From positions 32,547,609-32,611,608 of the forward strand of contig CM070620.1 of assembly GCA_036346255.1 (NCBI GenBank): a stretch of 64,000 nt of DNA. Direction: 5' to 3'. The notes beneath the pieces were generated by a model. That model was not told the origin of the DNA, did not search any database, and was given only the letters and a program-made list of their open reading frames with translations. Positions within the stretch are counted from its first letter, which is position 1, and every line of letters begins with the position of its first letter. The position numbers and the translations under genes were made by a program. Source of the stretch: Ampelocalamus luodianensis. Taxonomy: Eukaryota; Streptophyta; Magnoliopsida; Poales; Poaceae. This document shows, one piece after another, positions 9,048 to 20,215 of the stretch.

Positions 9048-11266
9048 AAAGAACCTTCCCAACGGAAGATTTCTTCGACTTCTTCTCAACCACCATTGGT
9101 TGAGATGCACTCGAACAACAGAGTCATCTCCTCCCGACTTCCCGTGGGCGAGATCGGTCTCGACCACCACGAGAATGCCGCTTCCACGGCTTCGATTCCA
9201 CCGGAGCAAAGTTTCCTTCACAAAGACATGAACTCCTTCCGCTTCTCTTTTTCTATTGTCTTACAAAGCCGCGAAGCGTAAACTGCGAAGGACTTGTCAT
9301 CGTAGTAGAAAGGTACCTTAACTTTGGGGACCTTGCGCTTAAGGGCAAGAGCCTCTTCTTCTGCTCTCTTTCTTGCCGCGGCTATATCTGCGGCAAACTT
9401 AGCAAAAGGAGCAGGAGGAGCAGAACTCGAACCCCCCTTGTCGCCGACTTTTACGGTCGGCTTCTTAGATGGAGGGGACTTGACGACTCGTCTGCGTGAG
9501 TCGCCTCTACAACCACCAGCTCGACTTCCTCGTCGTCTCGGCGGTTCTCCATGCCAACTTTCTGTTGAAGAAGGAGAAAAGTGGCCTGTATGATCAGCTC
9601 AAAAATTATAAGTATTTCTACGACATTATCTAATCGTAAGTCATTCTACGATTACGTTAAGTCGTAAGTTTTTCTACGACATTGTCTAATCGTAAGTTAT
9701 TCTACGATTACATCCGGTCGTAAGTTTTTCTATCGATCGCACTCGTAAGTTTTTCTCGTGACAAATCAGCTAGTCGTATACTATTCTACAACAATAAAAC
9801 ACCTAAAGGCAGAGTCGTTTGATTACCTTTAGGCGCCTTTCTTTCTCCTCTGTGGTCAAAACCGCGAGGATTTGAGGGGTCGCCATATTCGCCGGATGCT
9901 TCTCGCAGATGAGCTGAACACGTGCGTCAACCTCCACCTGCGAAAGATCTGGGAATATGGACAATACGATTAAACAGACTAAATCAGGGTTAACCAAGGA
10001 TAAAACCAAAAGAGTAAGTCTTTCTACTCACCATCCTTGTAGTCCCTCGTTGGGTCGTCCTTTCCTGAGTACCTCCACATGGGAGGGACCCTTGTCTTCA
10101 AAGGACTAATCCGGCGCGTGATGAAGTCCTTCACCACGTGCCAACCGGTGAGCCCCTCCGACTTCAAGTCTTTGATAGCTTGAATATAGAGGGCTATCCG
10201 GTCGAGATTATCGAGTCGAGTCCCGGAAGAAGATCGCCGGCGGCTCGTCCAACGAACGAGGCTATCTTCCCGGTAACCTCCCGATAGAACCACCTCTTCT
10301 TCCAACCCGGCCAGGGGCGGCCAGGGTAAACATCTGAATATACTCCTTCGACTTGTTGTCATGGAGCTTGGACCACGCTACCACGATCGGCTTGACGAGC
10401 CATTCCATAATAATACTGGAACAGCTCGAGGTCCGCCGGAATCCTAGGTAGGCCACACACAAGTACACGAATACACTTAACATCGTGATGGAATTAGGAC
10501 CAAGGTTCACTAATTCCACTCAAGTCTTCGAGCACGAGCGTGAAGAAATGGTGAGCAGCAATCGAAGGCCACACTCACGATAAGCTCGGAAGACGGAATT
10601 TGGCCTACCTCTCCCGAAGGCCAATGCTGCCCATTCGCCGCAATCCAAGTCACGAGAAGACCCTCGGGGATCTTCTCGTGGCGACCAAAGCGATCATTTT
10701 TGCATCGTCCATCTCCGACTCGCCCATTCGAGACAATCTCGCCATTTTTCCTCTCAAGAACGAGAAGATTTAAGGTTGGGAAAGCTTCAAGAAAATGTAC
10801 GAGTCACCGCGGAAGAAACAAGAAAGCAATAGATCATTGGGTAAAAGGTAAGAACCTAAGTTCTTGCCTGCGGCCCGCTTTATAACCGCATGATTGAGAT
10901 GAAACGTCGCGAAATCCCAACAGTCGCCACCGCTTCGGGAATCGTTTCAACGGACAGGCTTTTTTACCTGCCCTATGGAAAGTTCCAAGGCACCTTTTCA
11001 CACCTCAAGTGAAATTACCATCTTGACCCCCGGGTCAAGTGAAAGACCAACCGGGAAAACCTTATTTCCGGTTTTAAGGCTACGACGGCTTCGAAGTCGT
11101 AAGACATCTCGTAGTCATGACAACCTTAAACCAATTACCTCAATCAAGCATATTCCTGGTCGAGAGAAACAAGGGTTGAAGAGTTCTTCCTTCAATGTTT
11201 TCCTAACGACCCCTTAGTTGTCAAAGGATCGTCTACGACCCTTCACTCAAGTAATTTATTTTCACT
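9048..11266 (-). pseudogene. TatA antisense gene (aORF), N-terminal half, broken
   Basis: Minus-strand coding pieces include 10,024-10,362, with SEGLTGWHVVKDFITRRISP and VPPMWRYSG, and 10,262-10,519. Farther downstream 9,009-9,221 ends at the G junction. The WHVVKDF block also appears in TatB's antisense gene (about 52,550-52,590). It is what I recognise from the grass putative gypsy-type transposon protein family. Frames overlap and shift and no single intact reading frame spans the region, so it is decayed and/or intron-containing. The non-coding interval 9,600-9,790 holds hairpin array 2. At 10,600-11,266 little can be recognised apart from short fragments. Confidence 0.6.
9607..9790. repeat. 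Hairpin array 2 (28-bp period) in TatA
   Basis: Tandem inverted repeats with a 28-base period; the left arms start near 9,633, 9,661, 9,689 and 9,717. Two units have perfect eight-base arms TAATCGTA/TACGATTA (9,631-9,638 with 9,647-9,654; 9,687-9,694 with 9,703-9,710). The unit between them has GTCGTA (9,661-9,666)/TACGAC (9,675-9,680). A change of G to A in the left arm is thus matched by C to T in the right arm. Later units (to about 9,790) are decayed. The array lies in a probable intron of the antisense gene. Confidence 0.8.
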
Positions 11267-11267
11267 T

Positions 11268-11284
11268 GAAGCTGGGGGGCTAGA
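11268..11284 (+). promoter_or_regulatory. Polypurine tract of TatA
   Basis: GAAGCTGGGGGGCTAGA directly abuts the LTR start TGACGAGG. In this position it would prime plus-strand synthesis. TatB has the matching arrangement at 51,627-51,640. Confidence 0.75.
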
Positions 11285-11386
11285 TGACGAGGATCTAAAT
11301 AATCCTCATTTATTTACTCCATAATCAAGAAATATGACGTCATAAGACATACCCCTCAAATATCAAAAGGGAAGAACTAGTCAGGA

Positions 11387-11586
11387 AGTCGTAGGCTACC
11401 CTACGACTACCCCCTGGTCGTAAGCTCTTCTACGACCATGGTATAATCCATACGACTACCCCCTGGTCGTAAGCTCTTCTACGACCATGGTATAATCGTT
11501 ACGACTACTACCTAGTCGTAAGCTCTTCTACGACTATGGTATGATCGTTACGAGTATGTCCGGTCGTAAGTTTTTCTACGATCGGG
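11387..11586. repeat. Hairpin array 3 (49-bp period) inside the TatA 3' LTR
   Basis: The first hairpin (11,387-11,408) has perfect nine-base arms AGTCGTAGG/CCTACGACT with loop CTAC. Two units then have perfect arms TGGTCGTA/TACGACCA (11,415-11,422 with 11,431-11,438; 11,464-11,471 with 11,480-11,487). A third has TAGTCGTA/TACGACTA (11,513-11,520 with 11,529-11,536). A fourth (11,561 onwards) has CGGTCGTA facing TACGATCG, which pairs through a G-U pair in RNA. Loops are mostly AGCTCTTC. The spacing is 49, 49 and 48 bases. All lie about 240-440 bases upstream of the TATA-like box, so in U3. Confidence 0.85.
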
Positions 11587-11822
11587 CTGCTACGGGTTCC
11601 TCACGACTTCTTGGACCCACCCGCTTGACGCCCATTAAACGGTGAGAATCTAAGCAGTCAAAATACGCAGTTATCTCTGACATAACTGTAGATAATTCCC
11701 ACTATCTCTGACTGGTAACTGATTGACAGCATGGGGAGGTTACTACTCCGGTAATTACTCTCATTATTACATAATAATGAGCGACTAATTAGCCTGGAAG
11801 GACAACGTCCACTATTGCTTAG

Positions 11823-11829
11823 TATAAAT
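11823..11829 (+). promoter_or_regulatory. TATA-like box of the TatA LTR
   Basis: TATAAAT sits in the context AGTATAAATAGG, a good match to a plant TATA box. It divides the LTR into an upstream part with the hairpin array and about 260 bases downstream, as expected for a U3 promoter. Confidence 0.65.
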
Positions 11830-12089
11830 AGGTATCTGTTAGAGATAGAGGGAGAGGCTTTAGAGGAAAAGAAGAAACAGAGCCTTCTTTGGAGAACAGT
11901 TAGGAAAATACTTATTCGATTGTAATCCAAAGAGCAAATACAAGATACACAGGAGTAGGGTTGTTATTCTCACCGGAGAAGGCCCGAACCTGTATAAAAA
12001 TCCCCGTGTCTTCTTCGTCTGTGTGATCAATTGTGGAGACCCCCCGAATCAAACAATCTTTACGTAAGATCGGTTCTAAAACACCGACA

Positions 12090-12441
12090 AGTTCAAAGTT
12101 AGCTCCCATGCAATTTTGTGTATTGGCTTGTGTCGACTAGACCAACCATAATACCGCTTTAGAATCCTAATTTATGAAGTATTTCATTCATATTCACAAT
12201 TTCAGATTGCTTATTTATCTTGTTCTTGCATGCTTCTTCGGTGTATGCAAGAATCGATCTTCGTGATCAGGTCAACCGGGTATTCGTGCACGGTTGATAA
12301 GGACTTGTTTAGCATTTCAGCGATTACGTGGTTTTGAGCCTTGCGAGTTCGTAGCCAGGATCGTGAGAGTTGAGCGACTACCACCGAACGTATCTTCTCA
12401 CCAAAAGATCGGGCCAAAATCAGGACCTTTGTGGTTCATCA
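12090..12441 (+). mobile_element. Right part of the 5' LTR of element C
   Basis: The segment continues from the TatA insertion point. From 12,190 on it matches the 3' LTR at 38,300-38,552 at roughly 90 percent by eye. The first 100 bases match 38,200-38,300 only loosely. It ends TTCATCA, two bases before the primer site. Confidence 0.8.
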
Positions 12442-12443
12442 AG

Positions 12444-12455
12444 TGGTATCAGAGC
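12444..12455 (+). promoter_or_regulatory. Primer binding site of element C (initiator Met tRNA)
   Basis: TGGTATCAGAGC lies two bases after the LTR end. It is the standard complement of the plant initiator methionine tRNA 3' end, used to prime minus-strand synthesis. Confidence 0.9.
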
Positions 12456-13705
12456 TACAGTTCTTTAGTGAGAATTTTTTCCTACAGTCCAAAGCCACGA
12501 AAATCACAAAATTTTTAGGTTTAGTTCATCGTCCCAACCAATCTGTGCCATTGCAATTTGTTTCTTTTAGTTTGCGTTGTTGAATTTTCGTTACATCGTC
12601 GAGTCTTTGTGCTGATTTCTGTCTAGATTAGTCTAGTTTAGAGTTTCTTACGAGTTGTCTAGTTCGGCTGTAAGGTCATCATCACCATCATCTCCTGTCG
12701 CGGAGACATGAGTCCTTGCATTGGCGCTGCCACGGCAGCCATCCACGCTGCCGTGGCAATCTCCGCAACTGACCGTCGCTCCTAGGCGCTGTCGCGACAA
12801 CCCCTAGTGCCTTGTCGCTCCCTAGGCGCAGCCCCTTCAATTAGCGAGCGACAACAAGCGACAAAATCAGGTTTCACCGCCAAAAACAAATCGCATCTTG
12901 TACGCGCGTTTTTATCTTGTAGCGCGCATTCGCATCAGTAGCAACTAAAAAGCCGTGCTTTCGGTTCCAGTATCTTTTTGAAGTAAAAAAAGATGAAAGA
13001 GAAGAAAAAAAAGAGTTTAAAAAAGATCGGTTTGAGCATCGCTACAGTAGAAAACTGGTACTGTAGCAGCCTGAAAAAAATAAATAGGGTCGGCTTGTGC
13101 GTTGCTACAATAATTTGGTTGCTGTAGTAGCCGAGATAAAAAGCCCCGGTTCTCAGTAGCTTTCTGAGGTAAAAAAAGAAGAAGAAGAAGAAGAAAAAAA
13201 GGAAAAGAAAGAAAGAAGAAGAAGAAGAAATTCAGAGCTACCTCCTTTCTTAACAGTTTTCCTTGTTCAGTTTGGCATAGTTTATCTATTACTCGCTTGC
13301 TTTTATAGTTATTGTGCTAGCTTTCCGTTGTTGCTACTAGTTGTTCTTGTGAGTTATTCTAGCTAGGCTTGGTTTAGACTAGGACCAGCACTTGTGACTA
13401 GTACTTTGAACTACTTTTCAACTTTGCATATTGATTTGAACAATTGCTACTCTCTTGCTACATACTAGCCTTCCGAGCTCCACTTCCTACTAACTCAACA
13501 GGTATCGTTTCTCGTAATCGTTGGGCTAATCGCAAGTGAGAGTATCACAAACCAGCCACCGGTTGTACTAGTTTCCTTGCTGCATTCGTAAGAACTTGTA
13601 AGAACTTGGTATAAGTTTGAGTGTGAGTGACTTGATTTGAGCCTCCAGATCCTAGTAGTTGATAGGAACATATACTTGTGATTTGTTTCTTGTTTTCTAC
13701 TAACA
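12456..13705 (+). other. Untranslated leader of element C
   Basis: No gene is seen in this 1.25-kb leader. It has a GC-rich part (about 12,680-12,850) containing the inverted words GCTGCCACGGCAGC and GCTGCCGTGGCA. It then has purine-rich GAA tracts (about 13,157-13,231) and an AT-rich end. Long leaders are usual in plant Ty3/gypsy elements. Confidence 0.55.
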
Positions 13706-16134
13706 ATGACAGGTTGGTTGAATTTGGTAGATTACGATGTCATCGCAGGCAGATTTGAGCTCAAAGGGAAACAACTACCTGTATATATATTGCCACTCAC
13801 CGCTGAGAGTACGTCTGTAATATCTTGTTTTCATTAGATCACTTAAAAGGATTAGAGAGTTTTTTAGAAGGAGTTTAGAGGCGTAAGTTCTAAAATTTTA
13901 TTAAGAAGGGGAGAGGAACGTGGATTTTCAGCCCACAACAGCTTGGCCCATGAGGGGGCCGGCCTAGAGAGGGAGCCATGGGGACACATTCAACCCTAAC
14001 CCCCACTTTTCCTCCCCTGTGCAGCCGCCACCCTCCTCTACTCCTTGTTCCCGTGCGCCTCTGCCATTGCAGTTTCCCCAGTGCATCTTCTTTTTTCCCT
14101 TGCACCAGCCGCCCCTAGCCCTGCATGTAGCCTACTCTTTCTCTCCTGCACATTTGCATGCAAGCTAGAGCTAGCAACCTGCCTAGCCTAGCCGAACAAA
14201 CCTGCATGCATGGTAATGATGCATATCCCTTGCGTTAGTGCTTTTAGTGCTGCCCTATTGCTTTGCCTAGAGAGAGATCAAGTGAAAAGCCTGCATGATC
14301 TGCGTAAAGGAAGAAAGACAGAGAGATAAAGGATCTTGTGCTGCTGTGCATGTGCTGGATGCAAGCTGTTGATTCTTTGTGCCACATGCGTGAGCTGCTG
14401 CCAATGCTGCCTAGAAATCAACAGGACCAAGAAGGAAAGGGTAGCAAGAGAAAAGAAAGAGAAGAAAAGGAGGATCTTGTGGAGTTTTCAGCGAGTCGGT
14501 GTGTCTTCAAGGGTAACGAGATGTCTTCCCTGCTGTTGGTTGATGTTTAGATGTGAAACTAGATTAGTTGGATTAGATTGAATGGCTATTGTTAGAATTT
14601 TAGATCTGTCTAGATTGTTGCGTGGCCAATTTCGGGTTCTTAGAGGCCAAATTTGAGATGTTCATCTCCTAGAGTTATATAGGTATTGTTCTTAGCTTTC
14701 GGTAGCCGCTAAGAACACTAAATTCCGACGTATGGGTCAAAAGTTATGGTATGACCTTCCCTGCTGTTTTGGTTTCCTGACGAGAATGAACTGTCAAGTT
14801 GTCTTTTAAAATATGATTATTTTAATGGCAGATTCAGGGTTTTCACCCAACTAGGTTTTTGTAGCAATTTTTATAACCTTCCTAGATTGATAAAGAACGC
14901 TAAGTTTACTTTAGCCAATTAGAAGTTATCGCTATTATCATGCTGCTGCCCAGATTTGTTGGGTAGTTCTGACAAAAGGTGTTCATCGGTCTTTTGGAGT
15001 TAGATACATATAGAATTCGGGATTTCCACCAACTAGGTTGTTGTACATAATTTTGTTACCGTTCAAGCAAGCTTGAGTTTACATTTTTATGAATTTCAGA
15101 GCAAAAGTTATGTCACTTTTAGTACCGCTGTCCATTACGACTTCCTGCTAGGATGTAGTTCAAATTGAGTAAAGTATATAATCAAACATTGGGTTTTGGG
15201 GTATGAGTTAGGAGCGTGGCGAGTAGTGTCTTGGTGTCATTGTTCTTATTGAGTATTTTAATGATGTAGGAGGTGAGGCTTCAAGGTTAGCGGCATCATC
15301 ATTGCCTCCTAACGCGTCGCAACACGAAAGGTAAGTACTTCGATATTCTTAAGATTTGTGAATGCTGGATGCTTGATGTTCATTTTGTGTTTTCATATGA
15401 TACGTGAGAAGATTCAATGTTTATATTCCTTTCATATGTGCAATTCCCATGTTTAGAGATGTTTTCATTCACTATTCATAAGTTCATTTCATGTATCCAT
15501 TTTCATGTTCCATCCACGGGAGTGGACTTTAAAGACCCATCAATTCCAGTATAGGCACGTGAGACCCACCATTCCAATATGGGTAGTTTTGAACACCCGT
15601 ATGAAACGTTCTTCATACGGGACTTGGATCCCCGTATTTTGTTAAATACAGGCTTAAGTGAACACCGACGGGTGTGTCACTAGATATACTGGTATAAGCA
15701 GGAGTGCAATTGTAACATCCCAAAATTTGGCTTTTTAAAAATCTTTTGAGTAGTTTAGGTCCCTGGAAAATTTCACCAATTTTATTTGAATTAATAAAGC
15801 TTAATTGGGAATTTTCTAAATTAAAAATATTTAATTTGACTAATATAAACATGAATTAAATAAAAACTTGTGTTATTTGGCTTCCTTGTGTTTCAAGGAA
15901 TTTTTGGGTATTTTTTGAGATTTTTCCGGATTTATTTGCTATTTATTTGATCTCCTCGATTTTCGGCCTTTTGTTTTAATTCCGGAAATTCAGCTTTTCT
16001 CTCTCCTGCCCACGTGCTACAGTAACCCACAATTTACTGTTCATCATGTTCCTCCAGCCGAACGCAGCAGCAGTCCAGTACGTGCACAACTCCAACTAAA
16101 AAATTCAAATTTCCGTATCTTCCTCTACGGTGCA

Positions 16135-16142
16135 TATAAAAG
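16135..16142 (+). promoter_or_regulatory. TATA box of LTR H
   Basis: TATAAAAG in the context GCATATAAAAGCGAG lies just upstream of the GC-rich leader-like zone. K has TATAAAAG in the equivalent position on the minus strand. Confidence 0.7.
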
Positions 16143-18422
16143 CGAGCCGTTTGCGCTCACGCGTCCGTATTGATCTCCTCTTCCAATCCCCTCAATTGGT
16201 TTCCTCCAAACCAATCTATTTTCGTCGCAATCTCCAGAAAACCGAGCTCCAACCAAAGTTCTTCTCCGTGACTGCGGCTTCATCCGACGTCCCCGGCCGA
16301 ACCGTCTGCGCGTTGGCTTCGCATCGTCGCGTTCTATGTCATGGTTCCTTCCTCTTCGCTCAAGATCACCGAAGCACCGTCGGCCATGTCAAGCCCTAAA
16401 GCCGAAACGTGTTCATCGCGTTCCTCGCGACCTCGGTGTGTTTTTCCAAAATCCGATCGCGTCATCTTGTGCCCCTCGTCAATACCTATTTTTCGCATCT
16501 TTGGGATTCAAGTTTCATCCACCGTGCGCCGAGAATCGAGCGTTCTCTCGCCTCTTGTTCGTCGTCCTTCTCCGGCCAATTACTCCGCAACCGTTGATCC
16601 CCTGCCTTCAACTCCACCATCGTTGAGTTCGCGTCACCGCGTTCTACGCCGTGCTCACCTCCCTTTTCGCAGATTGTCACCGGAAGTGTTACGCGCCCGT
16701 GAGGCCACCGTCGTCGGCGTTCTTCGCGTCGTTGCCGTCGCATGGAACAAAATCTTGATGTCCGGACCGCGTCATCATCTCCGGCTCGTCGTTTCCTTTC
16801 CGTTTTGCCCCTTCGCCACCGTTGGTTCGCCTCCGTTCACCATCACCACCTTGTATCCGAAATCTGCATGTAGCAGCTTCTCTGTTCTTTGTTCAACAGC
16901 AACATATGATCTGTTCTTCTATTCTGTTGACTTGGTCAACATGGTCAACACGTTTTCTCCCTCCTATTCGGTCCCACTTGTCATTCAATAATCAAGTCAT
17001 ATATTTATTTCTCTCACTTACATGCGGGTCCTGCATGTCAGTCAACCCTTGGTCAACCCTTGTTCATGAGCTTGGTCCACCGTGGACTAGCATATCTCTG
17101 TGGACCCGGTCCGTAGACTAGTGGCCCACATGTCAATCCTTAATTCTATTTTCAGGAATTAATTTAATTCTTGAAAATCCTTTTATCTTATTGGTCCCAC
17201 ATGTCACTCTCTCTACCTTATTTCTAGAATTATTTTAATTCTAGAAATCCATAAATACCAGTCGGTCCCACCCATCATACACTTATTCTTTTTCTAATAT
17301 TTTCGGAATAGAATATTCTGAGAATATTCCGTAGAGCTTTTTCATCATTTCATGTGAATTCCAATCTTCCGAAAGCCATATCTTCTTCATCCGAATTCCA
17401 ATTGAACCCATTCAAGTTTCTAAATTCATCTAAATTCAATATCTACCTTTCAGTACCATTCAATTTCAATTTAGAGTTTATTTGATTTGCCTTTTGAATT
17501 TAGTTTGTTTTGCGCTTTCTTTCGTTAGACAAGTCCCTAATCGTCTGAAGGAGCTGAAGATCAAGCAAGTAGAGGATTGAAGATAAAATAAGATCATCAT
17601 TGCTATAGCAAGGCAAGTTATACCTTTGATCATATTGAACCCAGTTTTCAAAATTACTTTGATTTAAATTATTGCATTTACTTTAAGTAATTATTTAAAT
17701 GCTTTTGGGTTTAGCTATTAATCCAATTTGTTATATCCACTTTGTCTATTGTATGTCATAATCTTTTATCACCCTAGATTGGTTCATATTTAGTTGGTGC
17801 TATGGTATTACCAACGTGGGTTGGTTAGATGCGAGTACATTTGCTTAGCCATGCTACGAGTCTCACATCTCATGTAAGTTGCAAATATTAAATGTGACTA
17901 AGTGACTATAGAACTTTGTGTAAAACTGTGTGCTATGTGTTATTACTTCGTGATGGCATGTGATGCACTAAAACCAACTGGGTGGTAAAGGATTTGGACT
18001 GGGGCAAGTGGTGGAAACTGTGTGATATGGTGGACTATGTGATGGGAATGATAATCTTTGTGATCTAGTTAGAAAATGGAAGTCTTGCCTTGGTCAATTA
18101 AGGACTTAACTTTGTGCGCCATTGAACGAGCCTTCTTCAGCGCCACATGCCCGTATGGGACGGGCCTAACTTAGTAGGTTATGGATTCTTGGTATTGATT
18201 ACTCAGTGTAGGTTAGGCTATGTGCGGGGTGGAGGTGTGTTTCACCTCGATGGCGGCTCACATCGCGGGGCGATTCGTCGCTTCCTCGTCCAACGATGTG
18301 TGTTATGCCAAAGCACCGTTAGGGTTGGCATAGCGGTTTGTAAGCACGTCGGAGTGTCAATGTTGAGATGAAGTTTCGAAAGGTTTTGTTGTGATCAGCT
18401 CGATCCAGATTGATTGCATCTT

Positions 18423-18505
18423 GTGGGTAAAGTGTACAACCTCTGCAGAGTGTTAAACAATCTATTCGAATAGCGCGTCATGATCGTGGACATGCTCGGG
18501 ATTTC
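18423..18505 (+). promoter_or_regulatory. Conserved palindromic LTR core, copy in H
   Basis: The order is GTGGGTAAAGTGTACAACC, CTGCAGAG, then CTATTCGAATAG (18,462-18,473) and a diverged ATCGTGGACATG. In K the corresponding second hairpin is better preserved. Confidence 0.75.
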
Positions 18506-20215
18506 ACACGAGGGTAGATTTTCATAAAACTATTGGGAAGGGACGGCTGTGTGACCTCAATCATATGGCTATGTGAAATAATCTGTTTAGCTGTGTGTCT
18601 TTGTGAAAACAATTTTTAAATTAATATTGTCTATTTGTTTTGAATTATGCTTTCAATCTATTATTCGTATTCAATTACAAATATTGCATTTCTGCAAAAT
18701 AACCACAGAAGTCATTTCCTTTGGAATAAGCCTGCATCTATAAATTGTATTCTGTGGTATGATTTGCGAGTACGGTTGTGTACTCACGCTTGTTGTAAAA
18801 CTTGCGCCCAAACCTACAGAGTGAAGGAATCATCGGTCAACAAGGTCTACTTCAAGGATCGAGAAGAACTAGGTCGCGCTTTTGACCGATTGCACTGTGG
18901 GCATATGGATGGGCTTCACCGAGTTATTCCGTTTCGTTCATTGCGACTTCATTGAGCTATTCGCCTCAAGCATTAATTGTAAGCTTTGACCTTTAGGTCT
19001 TTACTCTGATATGTATTGTTATTTGCCTATTTATTAGTCATCTTTGTATATGGAAATGATATTTCATCGATGTTGCCACTTGTGTGCACTAGCGTGATCT
19101 GGACTAGTGCAAGATATATCTGAGGGTCGAGTGTATTTTGGGTCCCGACAGCAATCCTTTCATTTTGTTAAATCCATTCATTCCATTCATTCATATAAAC
19201 ATTTGGTGTTATGATCATATCCTTTAATGTTATTGTCTTGCTCATATTGGTCGTATGTCCAATTATTCACTGTACTTGCTAAGTCTCAGACTCACTCTTG
19301 CTTTGTTTGTTTATTTTAGGTAATCGTTGATGATGATTCTATTGGGAGGGAGTAGACACACACTATTTATTGATTTCACCATATTCCAGTTTCAATAATT
19401 AGACTTGGTTTTGTCTTTCATTCGTTTAGTGATTAACTGTAATAAATAAAGTTAAATGTGGTTGATGACTTCCTCTGTGTTATGGTTGATTATTTCTGCT
19501 TGTGATACTTGGTCATCCCTTTTGATAAGCTTGTTTGCTTTCAGACTATATTCCTACCATTGTTCTAGTAAATTTTGAACTCATTATGTCCTTAGATGAG
19601 TTATAGCTTAAATCCTTCCGCTTGATGGTTGTATGTTATATTATTTAGGTAACATCTTGGCTTCCGAATAGCCAGGGTGTTACAACGTCGTTAGACTACA
19701 TTCTATGGGTTACTATGTTGGAATGCTACTTTGAAAGACAGGACCTTGATCCTTATGAGAAGACTAGCATGGTAAGGGCGGCACTGATCGACGATGCTCA
19801 ACATTGGTGGTCGAGTCTGGAGTACCACTTCATGTACACATGGGAGCAGATGAAGAAGAAATTGCAACGTCGTTTTGTACCTCCACCACCCACAGTCACA
19901 AGCGAAGCGCAACCTAAGGTAACTGAAAATGCTGACATTGTTTTGGCTCCTACTCCATCTCTAGATACCGCCGAGACGCTTGAAGAAATGAACAATGATT
20001 TGGTGCATCTTATGCCATTAGAGGAGCAGTTAGAGGTACCTACAGTATCTGATGAGGATGATAATGACAGAGGTACTGATTTGGTGCTACAGCAAGATAT
20101 AGAGCAACCTTGTGAGTATATACCTGCGGTAGCGCAATCTTTTGATTTTTCTTGTGTTGCCTTGAATGAACCATGTGCTAACCTGAATTCTCCTAATTTT
20201 GTAATGTTGAATTAA

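Larger units (their letters stand above)
1..12089 (+). mobile_element. TatA: 3' half of a Tat-like Ty3/gypsy retrotransposon (5' part outside window)
   Basis: The segment starts inside the last codons of an integrase and continues through a long 3' region with an antisense gene to a 3' LTR ending at 12,089. An antisense gene between pol and the 3' LTR is typical of the plant Tat lineage (RIRE2, Grande, Cinful type). The same order appears inverted in TatB at 50,977-64,000. A 6-kb LTR-type insertion (3,017-9,047) splits the antisense gene. The bases following the LTR, AGTTC at 12,090, should be the target duplication; its partner lies outside the window. It sits inside the 5' LTR of element C. 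Confidence 0.85.
11285..12089 (+). mobile_element. 3' LTR of TatA (805 bp)
   Basis: The LTR begins TGACGAGGATC after a polypurine tract and ends with a CGTAAGATCG...ACACCGACA segment. TatB's LTR begins TGACGAGGATT and ends CGTAAGATCG...ATCGTCGACA, so both ends are supported by an independent copy. It holds hairpin array 3 upstream of a TATA-like box at 11,823. The 155-base excess over TatB's LTR is largely accounted for by the array. TatB shows no comparable array. Confidence 0.8.
15711..19150 (+). mobile_element. Solo LTR H (3.4 kb), Tekay-like
   Basis: It starts TGTAACATCCC and ends GGGTCCCGACA, flanked by GCAAT at 15,706-15,710 and 19,151-19,155. Element K (46,201-49,377) is the same family in the opposite orientation. 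The LTR has an AT-rich U3, a TATA box at 16,135, a GC-rich block (16.15-16.8 kb) with chance frames, and the conserved palindromic core at 18,462. No gag or pol sequence is inside. It is nested in LTR F. Confidence 0.93.
13816..19684 (+). mobile_element. Solo LTR F (Tekay-like), itself split by H
   Basis: The ends are TGTAATATC at 13,816 and GGTGTTACA at 19,684. Both are flanked by ACGTC (13,811-13,815 and 19,685-19,689), a perfect five-base target duplication. Without H the LTR is about 2.4 kb. It is related to the LTRs of element E: both share a GGGTAACGAGATG segment, a CTCCTAGAGTTAT segment and a CTAACGCGTCGCA segment in the same order. No internal retrotransposon sequence remains, so it is a solo LTR made by LTR-LTR recombination. 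It interrupts the gag-like gene of C. Confidence 0.9.
13706..20215 (+). pseudogene. gag-like gene of element C, split by LTR F
   Basis: An ATG at 13,706 opens a frame that runs to the F insertion (13,815) and continues in the same frame from 19,690 to the TAA at 20,213 once F and one copy of its duplication are removed. The part after the junction has the CYFERQDLDPYEKTSMVRAA segment, DDAQHWWSSLEY and a WEQMKKKLQRRFVPP segment. This is the layout of a retrotransposon gag capsid region (Trp-rich block followed by a conserved W-x(n)-F block). A Pro-rich hinge and an acidic region follow. No CCHC zinc knuckle is seen before the stop. The coding sequence would be about 210 codons without the insertion, short for a complete gag. 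Confidence 0.75.

Noticed and set aside
11387..11586. Possible CRISPR array, because of regularly spaced short repeats
   Set aside because: The repeats are inverted hairpins separated by similar, not unique, spacers, and lie in the LTR of a plant retrotransposon.
12211..12417. Minus-strand frame repeated at 38,322-38,528
   Set aside because: The two frames are similar because they lie in the two LTRs of element C. Conservation reflects LTR identity, and both lie antisense in the LTR end.
16130..17121. Frames of up to 216 residues in H
   Set aside because: They begin just after the LTR TATA box in a GC-rich leader; K, the same family, does not preserve the frame.
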